In this document: positions 1 to 6,294 of the stretch, piece after piece
Position numbering within the stretch: the stretch's first letter is position 1
Layout of the letters: every line of letters begins with the position of its first letter
Translations under genes and position numbers: made by a program
Notes under the pieces: model-generated
Databases searched by the model: none
What the model saw: only the letters and a program-made list of their open reading frames with translations
What the model was told of the DNA's origin: nothing
Origin: Candidatus Aerophobota bacterium
GTDB lineage: Bacteria; Aerophobota; Aerophobia; Aerophobales; AE-B3A
Direction: 5' to 3'
Assembly: GCA_004376485.1 (NCBI GenBank)
Contig: SOJT01000150.1
Span: forward strand, 1 to 8,548
DNA length: 8,548 bases

Positions 1-95
1 AAATTTGTTGTAAGGCAAGGTTTTCTTAGTGGAAATTACATAAGTCCGACAGACCCAAGGCCAAACATATCTTTTCGCTTCTGCCAGTCTGAAGA
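1..95. other. Left-edge sequence downstream of the last gene, no feature recognised
   Basis: The stretch after the stop of the B12-type radical SAM gene contains no clear hairpin with a U run and no recognisable RNA. A minus-strand frame open from an ATG at 162 runs off the left edge without a ribosome binding site, so whether the operon continues to the left cannot be decided here. Confidence 0.4.
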
Positions 96-1820
96 TTACT
101 TTTTGGCTAGAGCAGCCCAGATGACACGAGGGTAATTGAAGCGCATTGATTTCACTGGCCATCTTAGTTCTTTTTTGTTACAAATAGTCGAATTACTGTT
201 AAGGGAAGAGAACCTAGCTCTTAATCTGTTCATTTTATCTTCCCGCACCCGCTCGTTTCTGATTAGTAGTATCTCATCGACCTGGCGCATGAGACTCATT
301 GCTTCTCTGATTCGAACTTCTATTATCTGTCCTTGTTTTTGTCTTAATAGACCATATTTCACCTTCAAGCGATTGAGCCCGAGGGCAGCTTCATAGGTAG
401 AGCTAACCAATTCATCTCGGCTCATCCATTCAGTTTCGTAGTTCAGTACATACTTCCAACTGGGAGCCAGTAATGCCTGCCGGTGTTCTTCCAGAGTTTT
501 GTAAAATAATTTGTAGCCATGCTTTTGTGGGTTTTCAAAGGCCCGACTGCCTGGATCTAAGAAGGGAGCCAGAGGAGAAATATAGGGATGAACTCGACTG
601 TTTCCATTCTTGCTGTATTCTTTTAATAGGGCTCCACAATACTTAATTGTTTCCTGCACCGATTCTGGAGTCTGTCGGGGTAGGCCGATCATAAAAAACA
701 AGTCTATCCTCCTGCACCCTAATTTTAAAGCATCCTCAATGGTCCTTTCCAAACTCTGGTTACTATAGGTTCTTCCGAATGCCTTACGGACCTCCTGATC
801 ATGCGACTCAGGCGAAATTTCGATACTGAATCTGGCAATAGAGGTAGCTGCCATTCCTAAAAATTCCTTAGAGGCCGGGGAAGAAAGTTCTAAGACTATA
901 TCATTGTTAACTCTTTTCTTCTTGATTTCACCCAATAATCTTTCAACGTACTCCTGGCCTGCCTGACGAATGTCTCCTAATATGAATATTGGACCGTTTA
1001 GATAACGGGAAGCTGAGGCAATATCTTCAGCTACCAATCGAGCATTCCGATAAGCTGGCCGACTTCGCCCACAGATACTTTTGTAGGTTTGGGCCGCTCC
1101 CCCACAGGTTAAGCAGTTGCGTCTGCAGCCACGCCATGGTAACACGGCCACAATAGGATAATTGAGCCAACCCCGGAAGGGCAAGTGGCCTGCAATATCT
1201 TTATACTGAGCACTTGAGGTCATTACGCCTCTATAATCAAAAGAGAGGTTGTCTAGATCAGAAGGTACATAGGATAATTCATTTACCCGGATTCCGCCCC
1301 CATCATCTTGCCAGGTCAAATTAGGGACACTTTTGAGAGGTCCCTTGCGTCGAATCATTTCCAGAAGCTGACGAAGCGGCTCTTCCGCCGAATCACCCCG
1401 GATGACATAGTCAACCTGAGGATATAAAATGAGTTCCTGGTGATAGTACGAGGCCGACAGTCCTCCCAAGATGACCGGAGTTTGAGGATGGTACTTCTTA
1501 ACAATTTTGGCCAATTCCAGACTTCCTTGCGCATGGCAAAGCCAGTGTAGATCCAGACCAAAAGCTAATGGATCGAGCGACCTAATCAATCTTTCAACAT
1601 CAAATCGTCTACTTTTCAGCATCCTAAGGGCAACATTAATAATTCGCACTGAATATCCGGAACTTTTCAAGTAGTTAGCCATGGTCATAAAACCGATGGG
1701 GTACATCTCGAAGATTGGCGTGGAGGGAACAACGTCACTGACAGGCCCGTATATGGCAGCCTTCTTTCTAAAATCATACACACTGGGGGGATGGAGAAGG
1801 ATTAAGTCTATTCTAGACAT
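96..1820 (-). CDS. B12-binding-domain radical SAM protein, Ta0216-like; substrate unknown
   Basis: A 574-residue protein with an N-terminal cobalamin-binding-type Rossmann domain (residues about 1-160), starting IDLILLHPPSVYDF. It has MYPIGFMTMANYLKSSGYSV (39-58), the unusual GLDLHWLCHAQGSLELA (88-104), and VILGGLSASYYHQEL. A radical SAM domain follows from about 225, with the cluster motif C232-RRN-C236-LT-C239 in WRGCRRNCLTCGG. Supporting core segments are RFSIEISPESHDQEVRKAFG (330-349) and FFMIGLPRQTPESV. The last 100 residues are basic and helical with no recognised domain. From memory, the GCxxNCxTCGG and LHW features fit the B12-binding/radical SAM family represented by Thermoplasma Ta0216, whose reaction is unknown. 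The canonical cobalamin DxHxxG is not intact, as is common in this enzyme class. The ATG has GAGGTGA (1825-1831) 4 bases upstream, overlapping the stop of the preceding gene, so the two are probably translated together. Confidence 0.85.
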   Translation of the reverse strand: MSRIDLILLHPPSVYDFRKKAAIYGPVSDVVPSTPIFEMYPIGFMTMANYLKSSGYSVRIINVALRMLKSRRFDVERLIRSLDPLAFGLDLHWLCHAQGSLELAKIVKKYHPQTPVILGGLSASYYHQELILYPQVDYVIRGDSAEEPLRQLLEMIRRKGPLKSVPNLTWQDDGGGIRVNELSYVPSDLDNLSFDYRGVMTSSAQYKDIAGHLPFRGWLNYPIVAVLPWRGCRRNCLTCGGAAQTYKSICGRSRPAYRNARLVAEDIASASRYLNGPIFILGDIRQAGQEYVERLLGEIKKKRVNNDIVLELSSPASKEFLGMAATSIARFSIEISPESHDQEVRKAFGRTYSNQSLERTIEDALKLGCRRIDLFFMIGLPRQTPESVQETIKYCGALLKEYSKNGNSRVHPYISPLAPFLDPGSRAFENPQKHGYKLFYKTLEEHRQALLAPSWKYVLNYETEWMSRDELVSSTYEAALGLNRLKVKYGLLRQKQGQIIEVRIREAMSLMRQVDEILLIRNERVREDKMNRLRARFSSLNSNSTICNKKELRWPVKSMRFNYPRVIWAALAKK

Positions 1821-1824
1821 ACAC

Positions 1825-1831
1825 TCACCTC
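1825..1831 (-). promoter_or_regulatory. Ribosome binding site of the B12-type radical SAM gene, overlapping the preceding stop codon
   Basis: The minus strand reads GAGGTGA, 4 bases before the ATG at 1820. The final TGA of this site is also the stop codon of the preceding radical SAM gene. A ribosome terminating there sits directly on the next initiation site, which implies coupled synthesis of the two radical SAM enzymes. Confidence 0.8.
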
Positions 1832-2757
1832 GGGGAAGATAAGAAGATTCTCTTACCAGCCTTCATCGACTCTAATACGCCACTGTAAGCCAGCGATATT
1901 TCAGTGTGGGCAGAAAAACCACATTTTTTACAGGATATCTGGCCACGACCCTTGATATAACAACCCTGAATAAGTCTGCCATCGGGTTCTACACTGGCAA
2001 TCATCCACGGGTAACATCTCCACTTATTATTCTTTAGAGCTTCAAGACAGGCGTAGGAATTTGCCAGGGGGAATCCATTTTTTTTTAGCTTAATAAGTTC
2101 ATCCAGTATGACCTTTCGTTCCTGAAAAGTCAGCATCAGACCGTCGTTCTCATCTGTATATGGATAATGAAATTGAAAAGTCAGGCCCTTGACCTTAGAG
2201 GAGAGATACCTTACCATTTCCGCTATATCTTCCTGATTCACTTTGTTAATGGTGATATGAGCGTATATTTTGGGATGGGTTGATTTTTTGATATTAGTCA
2301 TAATTCTATCAAAGCTCTTCCCTCTGAGTAAATCGTGAGTTTTCCTTAACCCATCTATGCTTACCCAAATAACGTCAGCATCAGCTTGCAAGGGGAATGT
2401 TCCATTGGTAGTTACCCCCACACTGAAGAAGAGTTTCTTGGCTTCGGAAACAACATCTCTGATGTCGTAACCATTATCTTTCCATAAAAATGGCTCACCT
2501 CCCTCGATAATTACCAACCTGACACCAAGGTTATGAAGGTGCCTGAGCGAGTTCTTTACCTGCAAAAAAGAAAGAGACACCTTTTCCTTTTTCCAAAAAG
2601 GACAATGCCGACACTTAAGATTACAGAGGTGGGTAATCTTCAGTCCAGCCAGGAGAGGTCTTTTGATATTAAAAAAACGGCTCCTAATATAATAAGAAAG
2701 AAGATATACATACCAGGCAGAATTCATTTTTTGAGTTAATCCCTGGGGCCTTCTCAC
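1825..2757 (-). CDS. Radical SAM protein with Cys-rich C-terminal (twitch/SPASM-like) segment; substrate unknown
   Basis: A 310-residue radical SAM enzyme. The 4Fe-4S site that binds S-adenosylmethionine is CNLKCRHC (C45, C49, C52) within LKITHLCNLKCRHCPFW. The GGEP motif is at 86-89 (VIIEGGEPFLW), and SIDG (133-136) follows a core strand. C-terminal cysteines at 248, 266, 276 and 279, in CYPWMIASVEPDG, QGCYIKG and SCKKCG, suggest an auxiliary iron-sulfur cluster of twitch or shortened SPASM type. Such enzymes include peptide-maturing, cofactor-building and anaerobic maturase members, and no specific one is recognised. The start is GTG, 48 bases after menA, with AAGGA at a tight 3-base spacing. 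An ATG ten codons in (2727) is a possible alternative but has no good site. A run of nine A residues in the mRNA (2078-2086) lies inside the gene. The stop lies 4 bases before the next start. Confidence 0.85.
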   Translation of the reverse strand: MRRPQGLTQKMNSAWYVYLLSYYIRSRFFNIKRPLLAGLKITHLCNLKCRHCPFWKKEKVSLSFLQVKNSLRHLHNLGVRLVIIEGGEPFLWKDNGYDIRDVVSEAKKLFFSVGVTTNGTFPLQADADVIWVSIDGLRKTHDLLRGKSFDRIMTNIKKSTHPKIYAHITINKVNQEDIAEMVRYLSSKVKGLTFQFHYPYTDENDGLMLTFQERKVILDELIKLKKNGFPLANSYACLEALKNNKWRCYPWMIASVEPDGRLIQGCYIKGRGQISCKKCGFSAHTEISLAYSGVLESMKAGKRIFLSSPR

Positions 2758-2805
2758 ACTTCCTTATCGGCCATTGATAACCGGTCTTGGGAGCAGAGAT
2801 TTCTT

Positions 2806-3732
2806 CTAGAGCCAGGGAAATATCCTGGCTAACACATATCCAACCGATAACAGAAGTCCAACGCTCAAATGTATAATTATGGTGCCAGACATAGCTGGTA
2901 GAATCTCCTGCTTGCTTGCATAACTGGAATGGGCTATCTTCATAGCCTTCCAGGCTAAAGGAAAAGTAAGTAGAGAAATGAGCAGGGTGCAGGGAACTAT
3001 CTTTAGAATAGCTGCTAAAATGATAAATAGATAAGCAATCAATAACAAAGAGTAGAATCCCTTGCGTGCTCTTTTTCTTCCCATTTTTACAATCAGGGTA
3101 TTTTTGCCAGCTTTCTTATCACAGGCATAGTCAGGAAATTCATTGATATAAAGAACAGCGGCAATTAACAGCCCCACCGGAATAGAAATGAAGAGTGCTT
3201 CCAGGCTCAGGGTTTGCGCCTGAACGTAATAGGCTCCCAGTACCACCAGGGGTCCGCAACCCAGACCAGCCACAAACTCTCCCCAACCGCGATATCCTAA
3301 TTTTATTGGTGAGGCAGTGTAGAAATAGCCTATTAGAACCCCGATAATTCCGATAATTAATAGCGGCAGTCCCCGAGTAAAAGCGAGATATAACCCAATC
3401 ACAGCAGCCAATGCAAAGAATAGCAAGGAAGAGCGGTACATCTTTCCTGCAGAAATCAGATTCTCTTGAATGACCCGGCTCCCACCACTGAAGGGAGTTG
3501 CATCTCTATTGATATCGTCACTCCTGCTCTGGTGGTCAAAGTAGTCATTAGCCAGATTGGTGCCTGCATTTATAAATATTACAGCCAGAGTAGTTAATAA
3601 AAAGTATTGCCAGTAAAATATCCCACTGCGGTACCAGGCAATTGCTGTTCCCAGAACGATTGGGACTAGCACCGCTTGAAAGAAGGGAGCCCTCATTGCT
3701 CTTAGCCATACCTTAAATCGAAATCTCTTCAT
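2806..3732 (-). CDS. menA: UbiA-family prenyltransferase, MenA type (1,4-dihydroxy-2-naphthoate polyprenyltransferase)
   Basis: A 308-residue polytopic membrane enzyme of the UbiA superfamily, with about eight or nine hydrophobic helices. The first Mg-diphosphate motif is NLANDYFDHQSRSDD (residues 59-73) and the second is NEFPDYACDKKAGKNTLIV (197-215). These have the NDxxDxxxxxxD and DxxxDxxxGKxTL patterns expected for prenyl diphosphate binding. MenA-like signatures include FSGGSRVIQ (81-89), YFYTASPIKLGYRGWGE (136-152) and GLGCGPLVVLGAYYVQ (156-171). The likely reaction is transfer of a polyprenyl chain to dihydroxynaphthoate, giving demethylmenaquinone. Related UbiA enzymes use other aromatic acceptors, so the substrate is family inference. 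The start is 34 bases after ccmD, with AAGGA only 2 bases before the ATG, which is a short spacing. Position right behind the ccm genes links quinone and cytochrome c synthesis in one transcript. Confidence 0.82.
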   Translation of the reverse strand: MKRFRFKVWLRAMRAPFFQAVLVPIVLGTAIAWYRSGIFYWQYFLLTTLAVIFINAGTNLANDYFDHQSRSDDINRDATPFSGGSRVIQENLISAGKMYRSSLLFFALAAVIGLYLAFTRGLPLLIIGIIGVLIGYFYTASPIKLGYRGWGEFVAGLGCGPLVVLGAYYVQAQTLSLEALFISIPVGLLIAAVLYINEFPDYACDKKAGKNTLIVKMGRKRARKGFYSLLLIAYLFIILAAILKIVPCTLLISLLTFPLAWKAMKIAHSSYASKQEILPAMSGTIIIHLSVGLLLSVGYVLARIFPWL

Positions 3733-3766
3733 TTTCCTTTAGTTTATGGCGATTATCCCCGCCCTT

Positions 3767-3910
3767 TTATTCTTTTCCTTTTTTTGTGCTTTCCAAAGCC
3801 TCAAGTTTCTTCCTTAGAGCCCTATTCTTGAAAGATAAGTTGATGACGTAGGCAAAGAGAACTACCCAAATAACGGTATAGGCCGCAAAAAGATAAACAA
3901 GATTTCCCAT
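3767..3910 (-). CDS. ccmD: CcmD-type heme exporter small protein
   Basis: A 47-codon gene that begins at the base immediately after the ccmC stop (TAA directly followed by ATG). It has a near-perfect AGGAGG site (3918-3923) 7 bases upstream. The peptide starts MGNLVYLFAAYTVIWVVL, has one membrane helix (about residues 4-25), and then a basic, helical cytosolic tail (FKNRALRKKLEALE, ending STKKGKE). This is the expected CcmD layout: a short hydrophobic segment with an aromatic-rich start, then an Arg/Lys/Leu helix. CcmD has almost no conserved sequence, so the call depends on size, topology and position straight after ccmC. In studied bacteria CcmD stabilises the CcmABC complex and helps release holo-CcmE. 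The gene is easy to miss because of its length. Confidence 0.88.
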   Translation of the reverse strand: MGNLVYLFAAYTVIWVVLFAYVINLSFKNRALRKKLEALESTKKGKE

Positions 3911-4597
3911 TTAACTTCCTCCTGACGTTGTTTTGAAATGTTCTATCTCATCCTTAATCTTCTCCAATTCCATTCTCAAGAGAAGCAGATAGATAAAAAA
4001 GAGAGTAAAAGCAGCCAGGCACACAAACATGGTATAGAGCATAGGAGGAGCTAATCCTCCTCCGTTTGCTCCGGCTGCAATTACCGGACCCGGGTGCTGG
4101 ACCCTCCACCATCGAATGGACATAAAAACAATGGGAACATCAAAGAATCCTATGATGGCAAAGACAGCGGCAAACCTGGCCCCCCGGGAGCCCTCGCTGT
4201 AGGCTCTTAGCATTAAATAGGCTACGTAAATCAACCAGAGAACTAGAGTGGTGGTTAGGCGAGAATCCCACGTCCACCAGGTATACCAGATAGGCCTAGC
4301 CCAGATAGATCCGGTTATGAGAGCCAGAGTGGTGAGTACCACCCCGATCTCAGCTGAACAGTAGGCGAGAATGTCCCAGCGGCGGCTTCTGCTCCTTAGA
4401 TACAGGATACTGGCTAGAAAGACCAGAAAGAAGGCCAGAAAGGCCACCCAGGCAGAAGAGACATGAAAATAGAATATCCTCTGTACGTCCCCCATATTTG
4501 CATCTGTAGGAGCATAGATAAATGCCATATAGAGGCCTGTAAGCATGAAGGTCAAAGCCAAAAAGCCGATTACCTCTCTTTTCCGTAGAGATTTCAT
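3911..4597 (-). CDS. ccmC: Heme-handling membrane protein CcmC
   Basis: CcmC is a six-helix membrane protein that displays heme at the outer face of the membrane and promotes its covalent attachment to CcmE, working with CcmA, CcmB and CcmD. The 228-residue length is typical. The WWD-type motif is WYTWWTWDSRLTT (residues 104-116). The two conserved heme-ligand histidines are visible as H45 (RIFYFHVSSAW) and H168 (RWWRVQHPGP), placed on either side of the tryptophan motif as in the family. Membrane helices lie at roughly 8-28, 44-66, 78-97, 117-133, 143-161 and 188-208. The ATG start overlaps the previous stop as ATGA, and GGGAGG (4604-4609) sits 6 bases upstream. The gene ends with TAA directly against the ATG of ccmD. 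The last codons (Ser-Gly-Gly-Ser) carry the ccmD ribosome binding site. Confidence 0.97.
   Translation of the reverse strand: MKSLRKREVIGFLALTFMLTGLYMAFIYAPTDANMGDVQRIFYFHVSSAWVAFLAFFLVFLASILYLRSRSRRWDILAYCSAEIGVVLTTLALITGSIWARPIWYTWWTWDSRLTTTLVLWLIYVAYLMLRAYSEGSRGARFAAVFAIIGFFDVPIVFMSIRWWRVQHPGPVIAAGANGGGLAPPMLYTMFVCLAAFTLFFIYLLLLRMELEKIKDEIEHFKTTSGGS
3918..3923 (-). promoter_or_regulatory. Ribosome binding site of ccmD inside the ccmC tail
   Basis: The minus strand reads AGGAGG, 7 bases before the ccmD ATG. The same bases encode the Gly-Gly of the CcmC C-terminal Ser-Gly-Gly-Ser, and the TAA of ccmC fills the end of the spacer. This strong site is the main argument that the 47-codon ccmD is a real gene, and it suggests efficient initiation coupled to ccmC termination. 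Confidence 0.85.
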
Positions 4598-5814
4598 TTT
4601 TGTCCTCCCTTTTTGACCAGTTTCTCCATAATCTTGACTAATCTTTCTTTGAGTTCTTGGCGCATTTCCTTGTATGCGTCCTGCCTAATCTCCTTTGCCT
4701 CAAATTGATCATCTAAATGAGCAATAAGGGAAAGTAAAGTTTTTTTCTTAGCTTTTAGATATTCCTCTGTTTGCGGTAGGGATTCTGTCTTGGTTATTTT
4801 CACAGGAGCTCCCTTTTCCTCTTTTTTCTTCAAAAGAGAATAAGAAATCCCTATCATAACAAAAGCTAAAATTGATATAACTACGAGAAGCCCAGTGTGT
4901 CGCGGCCAAACAAAAGGTAGCTGGCTTATCTTGAAGGTTATTTCGCTGGAGGCAGGTATTCCTTCCCCCCCCAGAGCCACGTATTGTCTCCCCTGTATTT
5001 CCAGAGGTCCCTCCAGAGTGAGGCTCTCACCGGAAAGTTCAAAGGGAGCTGGAGCCAGAATGTAAAAGGCCGCCGTGCGGTATTGAAAGGATTTATGGAC
5101 CAGGGAGCTCCTACCCCCGTAGGGGAGTCTATATTGCAACAATACTTTCTTTAACCCCGGCTTCAGGTCCATAGAATCAGTCAGTCCGTACTCACTCTGG
5201 CTGACGCAACATTCCATAAGTCCCTCTACATATTGGATATCCTGGTAGCCTGCCGGCAAAGGTATTCTAAGCACCTCATATGCACCGGAGGCTTGGTTTC
5301 TCGTCCCCACATAGGTCCTATCTCCGCTATTACGGAATGTCATGGACTCACTGATTAGAAGGGCCCCCTTTTCAGCCTTTTCTATAATAATATGGTCTAT
5401 AGCTATCTCCACCTTCTCAGCACTGGTAGTGGCATCATAGACAACTAAGTCTAGAGCCAACAGGGTCTGATTCTCCTGGAAACTTACAGTAGCGCTGGTA
5501 TATTCGCCTCCCTGGTAGTTCAAATAAAGATAGTAGGTGTAAGCTGCCTCAGTTGATAAATCAGGAAATTCAAAGGTGCCGGAGGAATCACTCTGGCTAA
5601 TGAGACTTTCCTCTTCAGAGTTCTCTTTTTGAACATAGAGGATAACCTCTTGATTCTCTACGCTGCCTCCAGCCGGCGTCTCATTAATAATAGTTCCCCT
5701 GATAATCCCTCTGGTTAAGCCTTTCTCCTCTGCCGCTATGAGGGTATTGCCAAGAAGAAAAAGTAGTAGCAAGCAGCTGGCCACTATCAGATTTCTGTTT
5801 ATCTTAACCATCAT
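4594..5814 (-). CDS. Secreted, membrane-anchored beta-domain protein within ccm operon; function unknown
   Basis: A 406-residue protein that I cannot name. Residues 1-28 form a signal peptide (basic start, then a Leu-rich core ending near NTLIAAEE). Residues about 35-125 look like a carboxypeptidase-regulatory/CNA-B-type beta sandwich: GIIRGTIINETPAGGSV, SQSDSSGTFEFPDL, then YTYYLYLNYQGGEYTS. Residues 135-300 form a second beta-rich extracytoplasmic region with an adjacent cysteine pair (C202-C203). A single membrane helix spans about 307-328, and a Lys/Glu-rich cytosolic tail (329-406) contains a helical hairpin (residues 360-395) like that of the preceding protein. The start and stop are both ATGA overlaps with the genes on either side, and an AAAGGTGA site (5821-5828) lies 6 bases before the start. 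This placement between the CcmI-like gene and ccmC argues for a role in cytochrome c maturation, perhaps binding apocytochrome or other Ccm proteins outside the membrane. That role is inference; the topology is well supported. Confidence 0.8.
   Translation of the reverse strand: MMVKINRNLIVASCLLLLFLLGNTLIAAEEKGLTRGIIRGTIINETPAGGSVENQEVILYVQKENSEEESLISQSDSSGTFEFPDLSTEAAYTYYLYLNYQGGEYTSATVSFQENQTLLALDLVVYDATTSAEKVEIAIDHIIIEKAEKGALLISESMTFRNSGDRTYVGTRNQASGAYEVLRIPLPAGYQDIQYVEGLMECCVSQSEYGLTDSMDLKPGLKKVLLQYRLPYGGRSSLVHKSFQYRTAAFYILAPAPFELSGESLTLEGPLEIQGRQYVALGGEGIPASSEITFKISQLPFVWPRHTGLLVVISILAFVMIGISYSLLKKKEEKGAPVKITKTESLPQTEEYLKAKKKTLLSLIAHLDDQFEAKEIRQDAYKEMRQELKERLVKIMEKLVKKGGQK
4604..4609 (-). 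promoter_or_regulatory. Ribosome binding site of ccmC
   Basis: The minus strand reads GGGAGG, 6 bases before the ccmC ATG. It lies within the last codons of the upstream gene, and the ATG overlaps that gene's TGA as ATGA. It fixes the start of ccmC at 4597. Confidence 0.85.
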
Positions 5815-6194
5815 TCTTTCTCACCTTTGTCTCGCTTCTTTATTCGGCGCATTCTGAGAATTTCCTGTTCAATTTCTTGGTCAATTTCTTCTTTATTCTC
5901 CTTTTCTCTAGGTTTTCCAAGTTCTAGTTGTTCGGTCTCCTTGAGCAGGGCTACAGATGCCCTCTCTAGCTTAGAACGCAACCTTTCATAATCTTGCTGA
6001 GAGAGCTTACCCATCCGGTAGTCAAGCTCCAACTCCTTGAGATCCAGGTAACTAGATTCCTTTTGCAGTAGAAGTTGAGCAAGTTGGTCCTTGACAGAAC
6101 TTTTCTTTTCCGTATCTTGTACCCCTTTTAGCAAAGGATAGACTATGACCGTGAACACCAGGACGCTAATGACAATCAAGAATACGATGAGCAT
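5811..6194 (-). CDS. Small membrane-anchored helical protein, CcmI-like
   Basis: A 127-residue protein with an N-terminal membrane helix (residues 1-22) followed by a long, highly charged cytosolic region likely to be helical or coiled coil. A hairpin-like segment at 53-80 (LKELELDYRMGKLSQQDYERL, broken here at M61-G62) resembles the helical stretch after the first membrane helix of CcmI-type proteins. I know similar ELExDYxxGKLSxxDYxxL segments from small proteins next to ccm genes in several phyla. The C-terminal 35 residues are almost all Glu, Lys, Arg and Gln. The ATG start has a good GAGGAG site (6204-6209) 9 bases upstream, and the stop overlaps the next gene's start as ATGA. The probable role is assembly or scaffolding of the CcmF/H module. 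No catalytic residues or cysteines are visible. Function is inferred from position and architecture only. Confidence 0.75.
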   Translation of the reverse strand: MLIVFLIVISVLVFTVIVYPLLKGVQDTEKKSSVKDQLAQLLLQKESSYLDLKELELDYRMGKLSQQDYERLRSKLERASVALLKETEQLELGKPREKENKEEIDQEIEQEILRMRRIKKRDKGEKE

Positions 6195-6294
6195 TTTAAG
6201 GCTCTCCTCAATTCCAAAATCTACATCTCCGCTTGACCGCAGGACTTGCTTATCTGGCAGGCATTGGAAAAGACTACCTGTGCCTGAGAAAAAC
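6195..6294 (-). other. Longest intergenic gap (about 100 bases), no gene recognised
   Basis: This gap separates ccmH from the CcmI-like gene. It holds the GAGGAG ribosome binding site of the downstream gene at 6204-6209. The frame of the downstream gene stays open back to a TGA at 6326-6324 but contains no ATG, GTG or TTG, so it is not a supported extension. A short inverted repeat, CTGAG-TTTTT-CTCAG on the minus strand (6284-6298), spans the ccmH stop. With five strong base pairs and no following U run it is not a convincing terminator. Confidence 0.5.

Noticed and set aside
1..162. Minus-strand frame from an ATG at 162 open to the left edge (54 codons), a possible next gene
   Set aside because: It overlaps the end of the B12-type radical SAM gene by about 67 bases, has no ribosome binding site, and its peptide resembles nothing I recognise. 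Sequence beyond the edge would decide it.
2754..2774. Six-codon minus-strand ORF whose TGA overlaps the GTG start of the first radical SAM gene, a possible leader peptide
   Set aside because: It has no ribosome binding site and is short enough to be chance. Only the overlap is suggestive.
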